64,000 nucleotides of DNA, from the NCBI RefSeq assembly GCF_000428905.1, contig NZ_KE386818.1:30950-94949 (forward strand), in the 5' to 3' direction. The position numbers and the translations under genes are program-made. Shown here piece after piece: positions 17,943 through 28,534 of the stretch. The notes below the pieces were generated by a model that ran no database searches, had not been told where the DNA came from, and was given only the letters and a program-made list of their open reading frames with translations. Each line of letters opens with the position of its first letter. Within the stretch, counting starts at the first letter, position 1. The DNA is from Brumicola pallidula DSM 14239 = ACAM 615. Its GTDB lineage: Bacteria > Pseudomonadota > Gammaproteobacteria > Enterobacterales > Alteromonadaceae.

Positions 17943-19007
17943 ATGACCCCATTAAAAAACGATAGATATTTACGTGCTCTTTTAAAACAACCTGTTGATG
18001 TAACGCCAGTATGGATGATGCGTCAAGCGGGGCGTTATTTACCAGAATACAAAGCGATACGCGCAGAAGCCGGAAATTTTATGGCGTTGTGTACCAATCC
18101 TGAATTAGCCTGTGAAGTGACATTGCAACCCCTTCGTCGCTTTCCTTTGGACGCCGCTATTTTGTTTTCTGACATCCTGACCATTCCGGATGCTATGGGT
18201 TTAGGCCTATATTTCGAAGAAGGTGAAGGTCCAAAGTTTAAGTCACCCATCGTCGATAAAGCGGGCGTAGACAAATTACCTATTCCTGACCCTGAACTGG
18301 AACTCAAATATGTGATGGATGCAGTGCGTACCATTCGCAAGAATCTGAAAGGCGAAGTGCCTCTTATTGGTTTTTCTGGTAGTCCATGGACATTAGCTAC
18401 TTATATGGTGGAAGGCGGTTCAAGCAAAGCCTTCACTAAAATTAAAAAGATGGCATTTGCAGAACCGGCCATGCTGCACGCACTATTAGATAAGCTCGCC
18501 GACTCAGTGATTTTATATTTGAATGCGCAAATTGCAGCAGGTGTGCAATCGGTTATGATATTTGACACCTGGGGCGGTGTGTTGAGTCCTCGCGACTATA
18601 AACTTTTTTCTTTGCAATACATGGAAAAAATTGTTGCTGGATTAACCCGCGAATACGACGGCCAAAAAGTACCGGTTACATTATTTACTAAAAATGGTGG
18701 TATGTGGTTAGAGTCGATTGCTGCAACTGGCTGCGATGCCATTGGTCTGGATTGGACTATAGATATTGCGGATGCAAAAGCACGCGTTGGCGATAGAGTG
18801 GCACTGCAGGGCAATATGGACCCATCCATTTTATATGCACCACCCGAGCGTATTGAACAAGAAGTCCAAGATATACTTGCCGGTTTTGGGGAAGGTGAAG
18901 GTCATGTATTTAACCTAGGTCATGGTATTCACTTAGACGTGCCACCTGAAAATGCAGGTGTGTTTGTTGACGCTGTTCACAAATACAGTGCGCAATATCA
19001 CAAATAA
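17943..19007 (+). CDS. hemE: Uroporphyrinogen decarboxylase HemE
   Basis: A 354-residue cytoplasmic enzyme that removes four acetate carboxyls from uroporphyrinogen III to give coproporphyrinogen III in heme synthesis. The signature [19 protein letters not shown] with the substrate-binding arginines is present, as are [28 protein letters not shown] and [13 protein letters not shown]. Length equals the E. coli enzyme. nudC and hemE are also neighbours in enterobacteria. A hairpin terminator follows directly. Confidence 0.97.
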   Translation: MTPLKNDRYLRALLKQPVDVTPVWMMRQAGRYLPEYKAIRAEAGNFMALCTNPELACEVTLQPLRRFPLDAAILFSDILTIPDAMGLGLYFEEGEGPKFKSPIVDKAGVDKLPIPDPELELKYVMDAVRTIRKNLKGEVPLIGFSGSPWTLATYMVEGGSSKAFTKIKKMAFAEPAMLHALLDKLADSVILYLNAQIAAGVQSVMIFDTWGGVLSPRDYKLFSLQYMEKIVAGLTREYDGQKVPVTLFTKNGGMWLESIAATGCDAIGLDWTIDIADAKARVGDRVALQGNMDPSILYAPPERIEQEVQDILAGFGEGEGHVFNLGHGIHLDVPPENAGVFVDAVHKYSAQYHK

Positions 19008-19062
19008 GTCATTTTTATTATGGCAGCTTCTGTCTATTATTAATGATGCGCAAAAACAACAA

Positions 19063-19096
19063 AAGCTGACTTGGCAATAACAAGTTGGCTTTTTTA
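19063..19096. terminator. Terminator between hemE and queG
   Basis: AAGCTGACTTG (19063-19073) pairs over 11 positions, with two G-U pairs, with CAAGTTGGCTT (19081-19091), followed by a T run. The reverse strand also ends T-rich, so it can serve both convergent genes. Confidence 0.75.
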
Positions 19097-20317
19097 TTTG
19101 TGCTTAGGCATTCCTTTCTCTACGCTTCTGGCCAAACGTTGAGTTTTACGATTTACGGTGTTCTTACCCAGACTGGTGTCGCTTGCGCTGCCGTCTTCTT
19201 CCTTATTTCGGGTAACGTTTGTATCAACTTGTTGGACATCAGATTGCATTACCTCAGCCAATGCCCATTGAATATGCTCTTGCACCATCGCATCGGGGAA
19301 ATCCAGCGCGTTTTCCAGTGCGCTTTTGATTTCTTCCGTTTCTTGCGGTGTTTTGGCTATTTGGTTGCCTAATCCTACGGCAATATTTCGTTTCCATTTA
19401 CGATAACCAATGCGTCTAATAGCCGAACCCTCTGTGTTCTTTAAGAATTCGTTTTCTGTCCATTTGAATAAATCAAGCAATGAGCGGTTGTGCATATGTT
19501 GCCTTGCAAAGAAGTCTTTCTCTTCGGTTACTTTTGCATATTTATTCCAGGGACAGACAAGCTGACAATCATCACAACCATAAACTCTGTTGCCTATCGC
19601 TTTGCGATAAATGATGGGTATTTCGCCATCATTCTCTATGGTCAAATAAGAAATACATTTGCGTGCGTCTACAACATAAGGGGCTACAATTGCTTGCGTC
19701 GGACAAATTGAAATACAAGCCGTGCATTTACCACAGTTCTCTTCAACAGGTTGGTCAACAGGCAACGGTAAATTTATGAATAGTTCGCCCAAGAAGAAAT
19801 ACGAACCGGCCTCTTTGTTAATTGTAAGTGAGTGTTTACCTGTCCACCCAAGGCCAGCTTTTTCTGCAATGGCATGCTCAAGCACGGGGGCTGAATCTAC
19901 AAAAGGACGAAATGAAAAATCTTGGGTATATTCCTGAATTTGTTCAGCCAGCTTTTGCAATTTTTTGCGAATGACTTTGTGATAGTCTCTACCTAAAGCG
20001 TAGCGGCTAATATAGGCAGTAGATGACGACTTTAAATTACTCGCGAAGGAGGCGTCTGGAGGTAAATAATCCATACGGACGCTGATAATACGCAAAGTGC
20101 CTGGGACTAATTCGTTGGGTGATAACCGTTTTTCTACATTGCGTTCAAGGAAGCTCATGCTGCCTTGATAATCATTCTCAAGCCAGTTTTTTAATGCTTT
20201 TTCGTGCTGACTTAGATCAACATCACTGATACCAATTTGCTGAAAACCTAGCGACTTACCCCAAGTCTTGATATTGTCTGTGAGCTGGCTCAAATCTATT
20301 GAATTAATAACTGACAT
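19094..20317 (-). CDS. queG: Epoxyqueuosine reductase QueG
   Basis: A 407-residue cobalamin- and Fe/S-dependent reductase for the last step of queuosine formation in tRNA. Two 4Fe-4S motifs are visible, CGKCTACISICPTQAI and GCDDCQLVCPWN. The N-terminal region (WGKSLGFQQIGISDVDL; RYALGRDYHKVIRKKL) and HEAT-like C-terminus fit QueG. The C-terminus is longer than E. coli QueG (379), ending in a Lys/Arg-rich tail. Its ATG lies only 19 bases from the divergent nnr start, so each gene's promoter must lie in or near the other's coding sequence. Confidence 0.95.
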   Translation of the reverse strand: MSVINSIDLSQLTDNIKTWGKSLGFQQIGISDVDLSQHEKALKNWLENDYQGSMSFLERNVEKRLSPNELVPGTLRIISVRMDYLPPDASFASNLKSSSTAYISRYALGRDYHKVIRKKLQKLAEQIQEYTQDFSFRPFVDSAPVLEHAIAEKAGLGWTGKHSLTINKEAGSYFFLGELFINLPLPVDQPVEENCGKCTACISICPTQAIVAPYVVDARKCISYLTIENDGEIPIIYRKAIGNRVYGCDDCQLVCPWNKYAKVTEEKDFFARQHMHNRSLLDLFKWTENEFLKNTEGSAIRRIGYRKWKRNIAVGLGNQIAKTPQETEEIKSALENALDFPDAMVQEHIQWALAEVMQSDVQQVDTNVTRNKEEDGSASDTSLGKNTVNRKTQRLARSVEKGMPKHK

Positions 20318-20336
20318 TTTCTACGGACACACTCGA

Positions 20337-21836
20337 ATGTTGCATAAAAATACAGCTCCAAGTCTAACACAGAAACTCTATCGTGCTGATCAAGTTAAGC
20401 ATTTTGAATTAGAAGCAGCCGCTAAATTGGGTGTGTCGAAGTTTGAACTAATGCAGCGGGCGGGGAAGGCCGTATTTGAACTTTGCGTTTCATTAATGCC
20501 AAATACACAAACCTATTTAATATTGGTGGGTGTTGGTAATAATGCAGGTGACGGTTATGTCACTGCATTAAATGCAGTCAATGCAGGAAAAACGGTTATT
20601 TTATGTGCTGTTGACCCAGAACGAGAAGTCATTGGTGATGTTGCTCGAGCTCAAAAAGCTTGGTTAGATAACGGAGGTAGAATTGAAGCCTTTACCCCTG
20701 AATTACTCGTCCGTTGCGACTTAATTGTTGATGCATTATTAGGCATTGGTATTGCTGGTATTATTCGCAATGAGTTTGCTGATGTGATTGACGCGATAAA
20801 CGACTCAGCAGTGCCTGTTATTAGCGTTGATTTACCCAGCGGTTTGGACGCAGATACCGGCGAATCGCTTGGTCGCTGTATACAAGCGGACATTACTATT
20901 ACATTTGTCGGTATCAAGCTAGGTTTAACGACTGGGGCAGGCAAGCAATCTTGTGGGCAACTTGTATTTGAAGATCTAGGCATTGGTAAAGCGTTTGCCG
21001 AAATAGCACGAAGTGATGCGAGTGCACTCGATATTGCTCATTTTAAAGGACTTGCTCCAAGATCGGTGCACAGCCATAAAGGGTCCTACGGTCGTTTATT
21101 ATGTGTCGGCGGTAATTCAGGTATGGCTGGGGCGATCAGATTAAGTGCTGAAGCAGCATTGCGCAGCGGCACAGGCTTAGTAAAAGTGTATGCCCATGAA
21201 AGCTCTAAAGTACAAATTAGTGCAGGACGGCCGGAAATTATGGTGACCTCTACTAATTTAGAGGATGCATTAGCATGGGCAACTTGTATTGTTATTGGTC
21301 CTGGTCTGGGCCAAGATAATTGGAGTCGCGCAACCTACGAGACAGTTTTGCATTATTGTCAAAATAATCCCAAACCCATGGTAATTGATGCCGACGCCCT
21401 GAATATTATGGCAAGCACTGCATCATTCGTTAGCATCGACGATTATGTAATGACACCGCACAGCGGCGAAGCTGCTAGGCTGTTGAACGTGACTGTTGAA
21501 GAAGTAGAAAATAATCGATTTGTTTTTGCTCGCCAAGTTGCGGAACGATATCATGCAACATGTGTCCTAAAAGGCGCGGGTACCATTATTGATGATGAAA
21601 AAAGCGCTTGGGTTTGTAGACACGGTAATCCAGGTATGGCAACGGCGGGTATGGGAGACGTCCTTACTGGTATTATTGGGTCATTGATGGCGCAAGGAGT
21701 AAGTACTCCTCTGGCGTGCCAATATGGCGTTTCCCTGCATGCAAAAGCCGGTGATATAGTAGCCAAAAAGCAAGGCCAAAGAGGCATGCTTGCAAGTGAT
21801 TTATTTGATACAGTGCGCATGTTAATTAACGAGTAA
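20337..21836 (+). CDS. nnr: Bifunctional NAD(P)H-hydrate epimerase/dehydratase
   Basis: A 499-residue repair enzyme for damaged NAD(P)H. The N-terminal YjeF_N domain (about 1-215; VGVGNNAGDGYVTALNA, VDLPSGLDADTG) epimerises R- and S-hydrates, and the C-terminal ribokinase-like domain (about 230-499; HKGSYGRLLCVGGNSGMAGA, NPGMATAGMGDVLTGIIG) uses ADP to dehydrate the S form. ATG 20337 matches the family start; upstream TTG codons in frame would extend into the queG promoter. It begins the conserved block that runs through hflC; tsaE follows after 29 bases. Confidence 0.95.
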   Translation: MLHKNTAPSLTQKLYRADQVKHFELEAAAKLGVSKFELMQRAGKAVFELCVSLMPNTQTYLILVGVGNNAGDGYVTALNAVNAGKTVILCAVDPEREVIGDVARAQKAWLDNGGRIEAFTPELLVRCDLIVDALLGIGIAGIIRNEFADVIDAINDSAVPVISVDLPSGLDADTGESLGRCIQADITITFVGIKLGLTTGAGKQSCGQLVFEDLGIGKAFAEIARSDASALDIAHFKGLAPRSVHSHKGSYGRLLCVGGNSGMAGAIRLSAEAALRSGTGLVKVYAHESSKVQISAGRPEIMVTSTNLEDALAWATCIVIGPGLGQDNWSRATYETVLHYCQNNPKPMVIDADALNIMASTASFVSIDDYVMTPHSGEAARLLNVTVEEVENNRFVFARQVAERYHATCVLKGAGTIIDDEKSAWVCRHGNPGMATAGMGDVLTGIIGSLMAQGVSTPLACQYGVSLHAKAGDIVAKKQGQRGMLASDLFDTVRMLINE

Positions 21837-21865
21837 TATAGAGTAATAAAGAGTGTACGGGGACC

Positions 21866-22348
21866 ATGGTAAAGAACGAATTTGTAGCTCATTCTGAAGA
21901 CAATACAAAAAGCATTGCGATACAATTAGCAAATGTACTCATACAACAAGGTCTAGGCGGTTTAACGTTCTATCTCAATGGTGATTTAGGCGCTGGTAAA
22001 ACAACATTTACACGCCATTTGATACAAGCCTTGGGGCATAATGGAAATGTGAAAAGCCCGACTTATACATTGGTTGAACCATATGAGATAGAGGACATAA
22101 AGTTATTTCATTTTGATTTGTACCGCTTAGCTGATGCAGAAGAACTGGAATTTATGGGCATCAGAGACTATTTTAATGACAACAGTATGTGTCTTATTGA
22201 ATGGGCTGAAAAGGGGTGGGGTTTGCTTGCGAAGTCTGATGTAGAGATTAACATTATGATTGACAACATTCATGATGACAATCGATTGCTTGAGTTTGTA
22301 GCAACATCTGATGCCGGTGAACGTTTATTGTCTGCGTTAGAACGATAA
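21866..22348 (+). CDS. tsaE: tRNA threonylcarbamoyladenosine synthesis ATPase TsaE
   Basis: A 160-residue P-loop ATPase that works with TsaB, TsaD and TsaC to form t6A at position 37 of ANN-decoding tRNAs. The Walker A motif [13 protein letters not shown] is followed by [20 protein letters not shown] and CLIEWAEKG, all standard for TsaE (YjeE). ATG 21866 follows a GGGGA-type ribosome site. Position between nnr and amiB is the same as in E. coli. Confidence 0.96.
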   Translation: MVKNEFVAHSEDNTKSIAIQLANVLIQQGLGGLTFYLNGDLGAGKTTFTRHLIQALGHNGNVKSPTYTLVEPYEIEDIKLFHFDLYRLADAEELEFMGIRDYFNDNSMCLIEWAEKGWGLLAKSDVEINIMIDNIHDDNRLLEFVATSDAGERLLSALER

Positions 22349-22376
22349 CTAGTCTGGATAAATAAAATTTGTAGAG

Positions 22377-22420
22377 TAGTGGACGTTAATATGTCATCCA
22401 CTAACACACTGAAATAGTGG
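22377..22420 (+). promoter_or_regulatory. Alternative hairpins between tsaE and amiB
   Basis: The central CCACTA (22398-22403) can pair with TAGTGG at 22377-22382 or with TAGTGG at 22415-22420, but not both. Each stem is 6-7 bp. No T run follows. A switch-like or processing role is possible, but short stems like this also arise by chance. Confidence 0.25.
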
Positions 22421-22501
22421 GTCAGCAGGGTCATTTTGTATCATTTGATACTGTGTTAATCTTAACTCGTGATTGTCGGAAGAATAAAAATAAAAAATAC
22501 A

Positions 22502-23836
22502 ATGAACAAGAATGTAGTTGCATATAAGGTAGTGAGTTCGATATTAGCGCTTTTCGTTAGTCTGACTGCGTATGCCCAAGCACAATCTAATATTACTGAT
22601 ATTAGGATATCGCCAAGCAATGACAATACCCGCATTGTTGTTGATATATCGCAGCAAACTAGTTTTTCCTATTTTAACCTAAAGTCACCTAGGAGACTGG
22701 TGGTTGACCTCAAAGATACTGATCGAAAATTCAATTTCAGCAAAGTAGAGAATAGCAGTGACTTGATCAAAAAAATACGCTATTCAACACCTAAACTAGC
22801 CTCTGATATGCGCATGGTTATTGAATTAAACAAAGACATAAACGCACAATTATTTTCGTTAGAACCCAATGCCGATTTTGGCTACCGCATTGTGATTGAT
22901 TTAAAGGACCCTAATCCGGCACCGGTAGTTACTAGCACTGCTGCACCTAAACGCGACAAAGATATCATTATTGTTATTGACGCGGGGCACGGAGGTGTCG
23001 ATCCTGGTTCGATTGGTCCTAAAGGAACCTACGAAAAAAACATTACATTAAGTATAAGTAAAATGCTTGAAAAACGTATTAACGAAGAACCTGGTTTACG
23101 CGCCGTCATGACGCGCCACGGTGACTATTATATTAGTCCTAACGACCGTCCTGATTTTGCAACCAAAGAAAATGCGGACTTACTGGTCTCGATTCATGCC
23201 GATGCGTTTACAACGCCGCAACCAAGAGGAGGTTCTGTTTGGGTGCTGTCTAAAGGTCGAGCGGACAGTGAATTAGGTCGTTTGTTAGAAAGAACAGAAA
23301 GAAACTCCGAATTACTAGGTTCAGCGGCTGATGTGATTGGTGATAGGGATACAGAGCGTTATTTTGCAGAAACTATTTTTAATATGTCCATGGATTTGTC
23401 GCGGGCGTCAAGCTACGACATTAGCAACAAAGTGATTAAAGAAATGAGGAAAGTGACGAGGATGCACAAAAAGGTGCCTCAAAGCGCCAGTTTAGCGGTA
23501 TTGACGGCACCAGAAACACCCTCTATTTTAGTTGAGGTTGGATTTATTTCTAACCCTCAAGAAGAAAAAAACTTGAATTGGCGGGCATATCGTCAACAAT
23601 TAGCTGATTCACTATTTAAATCGATTCAATTATTTTTTAGAAATGCACCGCCCGAAGGCACTTTATGGGCGCAAGAGCGCGACAGTCAGCCAAGAAAGCA
23701 CAGAGTAAAAAGCGGTGAGTCACTTTCACTCTTGGCGCAACGCTACAATGTCGATTTACACAGCTTGAGAGAAGTAAATAATATAAAAGGTGATTTAGTA
23801 AGGATCGGGCAGACACTGACTATTCCTGAAAACTAA
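22502..23836 (+). CDS. amiB: N-acetylmuramoyl-L-alanine amidase AmiB
   Basis: A 444-residue periplasmic amidase that splits septal peptidoglycan for cell separation. A signal peptide (to about residue 27, AYAQAQ) is followed by an AMIN domain (about 30-135; RRLVVDLKDT), the Amidase_3 domain (about 155-385; VIDAGHGGVDPGSIGPKG, SIHADAF, ILVEVGFISNPQEE with zinc ligands and catalytic Glu), and one C-terminal LysM (HRVKSGESLSLLAQRYNV). I use ATG 22502 because it starts the signal peptide; an in-frame GTG at 22469 would add 11 residues. The ribosome site is weak. Placement before mutL supports amiB. EnvC- or NlpD-type activators are not in the window. Confidence 0.94.
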   Translation: MNKNVVAYKVVSSILALFVSLTAYAQAQSNITDIRISPSNDNTRIVVDISQQTSFSYFNLKSPRRLVVDLKDTDRKFNFSKVENSSDLIKKIRYSTPKLASDMRMVIELNKDINAQLFSLEPNADFGYRIVIDLKDPNPAPVVTSTAAPKRDKDIIIVIDAGHGGVDPGSIGPKGTYEKNITLSISKMLEKRINEEPGLRAVMTRHGDYYISPNDRPDFATKENADLLVSIHADAFTTPQPRGGSVWVLSKGRADSELGRLLERTERNSELLGSAADVIGDRDTERYFAETIFNMSMDLSRASSYDISNKVIKEMRKVTRMHKKVPQSASLAVLTAPETPSILVEVGFISNPQEEKNLNWRAYRQQLADSLFKSIQLFFRNAPPEGTLWAQERDSQPRKHRVKSGESLSLLAQRYNVDLHSLREVNNIKGDLVRIGQTLTIPEN

Positions 23837-23887
23837 CTAAACAAAAATAACCGAAAATGATGACCTAAATAAGCGAAGATACTAGCA

Positions 23888-25753
23888 TTGACTATCAAAA
23901 TACTCCCCGCTCGACTTGCTAACCAAATTGCCGCTGGCGAAGTGGTTGAACGCCCTGCATCAGTGGTTAAAGAACTCGTCGAAAATAGCATCGATGCGGG
24001 AGCTACCGATATATTGGTTGAAATTGATAAAGGCGGCCATAAGCGGATGCTGATCCGTGATAATGGTAACGGTATTCCAAAAGATGAGTTGAGCTTAGCA
24101 TTAAGTCGTCATGCGACGAGTAAAATTCAAGATATTGATGATTTAGAGTCTATTACGAGTTTAGGTTTTCGTGGTGAAGCGTTGGCCAGCATCAGTTCCG
24201 TGAGCCGTTTAACGTTAACTTCAAAAACTGATGACCAAGCAGAGGCATGGCAGGCTCATTGTGAAGGTCGAGAAATGGAAATTCAGTTAAACCCGGCCGC
24301 GCATCCAAAAGGCGCATCGGTTGAAGTGCTCGATCTTTTCTTTAATACACCAGCTAGGCGAAAATTTTTACGTGCCGAAAAAACAGAATTTCAGCATGTT
24401 GAAGAAGTTTTTAAGCGAATGGCACTCAGTCATTTTGAAGTTGGCTTCACTCTCAAGCATAATGGTCGGGTTGTACATCGCTTTCCTGCTGTATTGCCAG
24501 AGCTTAAAAATAAAAGAATAGCAGCAGTGTGTGGTCAGGCATTTTTGCAAAGTAGTATTGTTGTGCACGGTGAATATGAAAACGTGTCGGTTATGGGATG
24601 GTGTAATGCAGTTGGTCAGGGGCGTGGCACTAACGATTTGCAATATAGTTTTGTGAATGGCCGAATGATGAAGGACCGTGTTATTTCACACGCTATTCGA
24701 CAAGCATTTGAAGGCATGATTGATTCGCAAACCTATCCTGCATTTGTTTTGTTTATTACCATGCCGCCCGCAGAATTGGATATCAATGTGCATCCAGCTA
24801 AGCATGAAGTGCGGTTTCATCAGAGTCGCCAAGTGCACGATCTTATTTATAAAAGCGTTTCAGATGCATTGTTAATGAGTGCTTCTACAGATGCTTTTGA
24901 GTTTGATGAAAACGAACAGTCTGACTCCACTAGCACTAATATTACCTCATTATACGAAATACCAAAACACGCGTATCAGCAGCCATCAGGCAATTCTTCT
25001 GGCCATAATTCAGGTGAAAACAAGCACGGAACTCAATCAGGCTATACACCACAAGCAAGAGGTTTCGAGAGTCAAGGTAGTAACAGAAAAAGCCATCACG
25101 GCGTCGGGGCGGTTAATAAAAGTGCAGCCCATCAATATCAGAACCTAATGAGTCCAAGTACCGAACCTTATCGAAACTCTTTAAATAGTGATAGTCATGA
25201 TAAATCTGGCTTCTCATTTCTGTTAACTGAATCAAAGCAACTTGTTTTCGTGCACAATGAGAAAGTTTGCTTTTTGCCCGCCTACCAAGTTCCGAGCTAT
25301 GTCTTATATAAACAAACTCTGGCTTCAGATGTACAACAACCACTATTGATGCCAGTATCCGTGAAACAAAATATAGCTGGATCTCAATTAACGCCAGATA
25401 AGCAAGATCAGCAAGATATTTTGCAAAACAGATTGAACATGCTAAAGGAGCTTGGCTTCGACATTCAATTGCATGGCGCTAAGTGGATTTTGAAACAAGT
25501 ACCAGCTTGCTTACGGCAGCTTCCATGGGTGTCGATTTTACCTAAGCTGCTAGATACAGAACTACCGCTCCTTAATACTAAAACGATGTTGCAATACATT
25601 TGTTTTTGTTGGGCTCAATCGTATGAATTTAGTGTTGCTGAATTACACACATGGTTTCATGAAATGTCGCAAACCGAGCAAATCCAGTTGATTGCGACGT
25701 CGGCTACGACGGTTGATATACCCATAGTCACTTTTTCAATTGATAAAAATTAA
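23888..25753 (+). CDS. mutL: DNA mismatch repair protein MutL
   Basis: A 621-residue GHKL ATPase that couples MutS mismatch recognition to strand cutting and excision. The N-terminus ([20 protein letters not shown], then [12 protein letters not shown] and [23 protein letters not shown]) is unmistakable and fixes the start at TTG 23888, as no ATG is near. The linker (about 335-430) is rich in Ser, Asn, His and Gly. The C-terminal dimer domain lacks the DQHAxxE endonuclease motif, as expected where MutH makes the nick. miaA starts at the base after the stop. Confidence 0.96.
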   Translation: MTIKILPARLANQIAAGEVVERPASVVKELVENSIDAGATDILVEIDKGGHKRMLIRDNGNGIPKDELSLALSRHATSKIQDIDDLESITSLGFRGEALASISSVSRLTLTSKTDDQAEAWQAHCEGREMEIQLNPAAHPKGASVEVLDLFFNTPARRKFLRAEKTEFQHVEEVFKRMALSHFEVGFTLKHNGRVVHRFPAVLPELKNKRIAAVCGQAFLQSSIVVHGEYENVSVMGWCNAVGQGRGTNDLQYSFVNGRMMKDRVISHAIRQAFEGMIDSQTYPAFVLFITMPPAELDINVHPAKHEVRFHQSRQVHDLIYKSVSDALLMSASTDAFEFDENEQSDSTSTNITSLYEIPKHAYQQPSGNSSGHNSGENKHGTQSGYTPQARGFESQGSNRKSHHGVGAVNKSAAHQYQNLMSPSTEPYRNSLNSDSHDKSGFSFLLTESKQLVFVHNEKVCFLPAYQVPSYVLYKQTLASDVQQPLLMPVSVKQNIAGSQLTPDKQDQQDILQNRLNMLKELGFDIQLHGAKWILKQVPACLRQLPWVSILPKLLDTELPLLNTKTMLQYICFCWAQSYEFSVAELHTWFHEMSQTEQIQLIATSATTVDIPIVTFSIDKN

Positions 25754-26707
25754 ATGAGTGATTCTGCAATGCTACAAAAACCGCACAAACCCCTAATGCC
25801 ACAAGTCATTACTATTATGGGACCAACTGCGTCGGGTAAAACAGCGTTAGCCATTGAGTTGGCTAAAAGCATAAATGGTGAAGTTGTTAGTGTCGATTCG
25901 GCTCTGATTTATCGGGGGTTGGATATTGGTACTGCGAAACCGAAGGCTGAAGAACGAGATGATATTAAACATTGGTTGATTGATATTGTTGACCCTGAAA
26001 ACGCCTATTCTGTGGCTGAATTTTGTAAAGATACGACAGTTTGTATCGAAGATATACTGCGCAGAAGGAAGACTCCTATTCTTGCCGGTGGCACCATGAT
26101 GTATTTTAATGGCCTAATAAAAGGGCTATCTAGTTTGCCAAATGCTGATGCAAAAACACGTAGTCAAATACAATTATTTGTTGAGCAACACGGATTGCAA
26201 GCTGCGCACCAAAAGTTAAGTGATATTGATCCAGGAAGTGGCGCTCGTATTCATCAGAATGATCCGCAACGTATCATGCGGGCATTAGAAGTGTATGAGT
26301 TGACTGGTAAGACTATGACCGATTTACAATGCATTAAACCTGCTGCATTACCGTATGAATTCACTCAGTTTAGTTTGATGCCAAATGACCGTGCGTTGTT
26401 GCATGAGCGTATCGCTTTGAGGTTTGACCTAATGCTGCAAAATAACTTTGAACAAGAAGTAAGAAAACTACGTAACAATATACGGTTACATATTAATTTG
26501 CCTGCTATTCGCAGTGTGGGTTACCGCCAAATGTGGCAATATTTGGATGGTGAATGCAGCTTTGATGAAATGCGCGAAAAGGGAATTATCGCAACTAGAC
26601 AATTAGCTAAGCGTCAAATCACTTGGTTAAGAGGCTGGGAAGACGCTATTTCGCTGGAAACAGGCAATACAGAAAACATCAAACTGATTTTGCAACATAT
26701 TCGATAA
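25754..26707 (+). CDS. miaA: tRNA dimethylallyltransferase MiaA
   Basis: A 317-residue enzyme that transfers a dimethylallyl group to A37 of tRNAs reading UNN codons. P-loop MGPTASGKTALAIELA, substrate motif DSALIYRGLDIGTAKP and LAGGTMMYFNGL are present, with QRIMRALEVYELTGK and the late RQLAKRQITWLRG. Its ATG directly follows the mutL TAA with no gap, indicating translational coupling. Gene order mutL-miaA-hfq is conserved across gammaproteobacteria. Confidence 0.97.
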   Translation: MSDSAMLQKPHKPLMPQVITIMGPTASGKTALAIELAKSINGEVVSVDSALIYRGLDIGTAKPKAEERDDIKHWLIDIVDPENAYSVAEFCKDTTVCIEDILRRRKTPILAGGTMMYFNGLIKGLSSLPNADAKTRSQIQLFVEQHGLQAAHQKLSDIDPGSGARIHQNDPQRIMRALEVYELTGKTMTDLQCIKPAALPYEFTQFSLMPNDRALLHERIALRFDLMLQNNFEQEVRKLRNNIRLHINLPAIRSVGYRQMWQYLDGECSFDEMREKGIIATRQLAKRQITWLRGWEDAISLETGNTENIKLILQHIR

Positions 26708-26802
26708 AATTCGTTACATATTTTTGCTTGAATAGTATACACTTGAAAAGTAGTGAGAGTATTCCGAAAATAAAAAAACATAATAAAGAGTAAGGATCAC
26801 AA

Positions 26803-27042
26803 ATGGCTAAAGGTCAATCACTTCAAGACCCCTTCTTAAATGCATTAAGAAAGGAACGTATTCCAGTATCAATATACCTTGTAAATGGCATTAAATTGCA
26901 AGGTCAAGTTGAGTCATTCGACCAGTTTGTCATTTTATTGAAAAACACGGTGAGTCAAATGGTATACAAGCATGCAATCTCAACCGTGGTGCCTTCTAGA
27001 GCGATTGTAATGCCAACTCAAAGCGACGGCGAAGGCGAATAA
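26803..27042 (+). CDS. hfq: RNA chaperone Hfq
   Basis: A 79-residue Sm-like protein, a hexamer that pairs small RNAs with mRNAs. The core is canonical: [39 protein letters not shown] and the Sm2 motif [12 protein letters not shown]. The C-terminal tail is only about 13 residues and acidic (QSDGEGE), much shorter than in E. coli (102 residues total); acidic tail tips are known to help release RNA. AAGGA lies seven bases upstream. The 95-base gap after miaA may hold its own promoter. Confidence 0.97.
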   Translation: MAKGQSLQDPFLNALRKERIPVSIYLVNGIKLQGQVESFDQFVILLKNTVSQMVYKHAISTVVPSRAIVMPTQSDGEGE

Positions 27043-27148
27043 TGTCGGCGGTTCTGAACAACATTGTCCGCAATCCAGTCGTATCTATGGAAAGCCATGC
27101 TTTAATAAAAGGTGTGTATAATTAAAAGTCATAACAACGGGGTTCTAT

Positions 27149-28432
27149 TTGTTTGATCGTTACGAAGCCGGTGAACAGGCTGTCTTAGTTCACGTTGATT
27201 TCTCTGATAACAGTAATAAGGAAGACTTAAACGAGTTACAAATGCTGGTAAGCTCAGCAGGTGTAAACACAGCATCTGTGCTCACTACATCTAGGCGCTC
27301 TCCTCAAGCCAAGTTTTTCGTTGGTAGCGGCAAAGCACAAGAAATAGCCGATACCGTAAAAGCAATTGGCGCAGACGTTGTCATTTTCAATCACCAACTT
27401 TCTCCTTCACAAGAACGTAATCTCGAAGCGCTTATTTGCTGTCGAGTGCTAGACCGTACAAGTCTTATTCTTGATATATTTGCGCAACGAGCGAGAACTC
27501 ATGAAGGAAAATTGCAAGTTGAACTAGCGCAACTGCGTCATTTATCAACTAGACTTATTCGTGGTTGGACTCACTTAGAGCGCCAAAAAGGTGGCATCGG
27601 TTTGCGCGGTCCTGGTGAAACACAACTAGAGACCGATAGACGTTTGCTTAGAGCTCGAGTAAAAGGAATTATTAAACGCCTAGAAAAAGTGAAAAAGCAA
27701 CGGGAGCAAGGTCGCCGTTCTCGAAAGCGTGCTGAAATTCCAAGCGTATCACTAGTGGGTTACACCAATGCTGGAAAGTCAACATTGTTCAACACCATTA
27801 CCAATGCAGGAGTCTACGCAGCTGACCAATTGTTTGCTACACTAGATCCAACATTGCGTAAAATTGAGTTAGCAGAAGTTGGTCATGCTATTTTAGCTGA
27901 TACCGTGGGTTTTATTCGACACTTACCACATGATTTGGTGGCAGCATTTAAAGCCACGCTTCAGGAAACTCAGGAAGCCGATTTGTTATTGCACGTTATT
28001 GATTATGCGGACGATCAACATCTTGAATACACTCACCAAGTAAACGAGGTGTTGGATGAAATTGGCGCTGGTGAAGTGCCGCAACTAATCGTTTGTAATA
28101 AAATAGACCGGCTAGAGGGCGTTGTACCAAAAATTGATCGTGACGATACGGGTCGTCCCATTCGTGTTTGGATTTCAGCGCAGGCAGACTTGGGTATTGA
28201 TTTATTAAAAAACGCCCTCACTGAATGTTTACACAAGACGATGGTAGAATATCAATTAAAAGTTCCACCAAATGAAGGCAGTTTGCGTGGAATGCTCTAT
28301 AATCTTAACTGTATTGCACGACAAAGCTACTCAGAAGACGGATATTGGTTGGTAGATATCAAGATGCTTGAGAGCGATTGGAATAAAATAGATAAACAAT
28401 TAGATAATCGTCTCAATAATTACATTTTGTGA
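27149..28432 (+). CDS. hflX: Ribosome-associated GTPase HflX
   Basis: A 427-residue GTPase that splits stalled or stress-damaged 70S ribosomes. The N-terminal domain (FDRYEAGEQAVLVHVDF, then AKFFVGSGKAQEI) leads to a glycine-rich segment GGIGLRGPGETQLETDRR, and the G domain has GYTNAGKSTLFN, DTVGFIRHLPHDLV and NKID. The product starts at TTG 27149, behind CGGGG; the following residues match E. coli HflX from its first Met, so the TTG start is secure. It follows hfq by 106 bases. Confidence 0.96.
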   Translation: MFDRYEAGEQAVLVHVDFSDNSNKEDLNELQMLVSSAGVNTASVLTTSRRSPQAKFFVGSGKAQEIADTVKAIGADVVIFNHQLSPSQERNLEALICCRVLDRTSLILDIFAQRARTHEGKLQVELAQLRHLSTRLIRGWTHLERQKGGIGLRGPGETQLETDRRLLRARVKGIIKRLEKVKKQREQGRRSRKRAEIPSVSLVGYTNAGKSTLFNTITNAGVYAADQLFATLDPTLRKIELAEVGHAILADTVGFIRHLPHDLVAAFKATLQETQEADLLLHVIDYADDQHLEYTHQVNEVLDEIGAGEVPQLIVCNKIDRLEGVVPKIDRDDTGRPIRVWISAQADLGIDLLKNALTECLHKTMVEYQLKVPPNEGSLRGMLYNLNCIARQSYSEDGYWLVDIKMLESDWNKIDKQLDNRLNNYIL

Positions 28433-28534
28433 AGGTTATTTGTAAATTTAAAAATCTAATCGAATCGGCTTTTAGTATAAGTATTAGTAAAACAAAAATG
28501 TAAGTATAAATGACTTTAATTACGGAGTGTCTGT

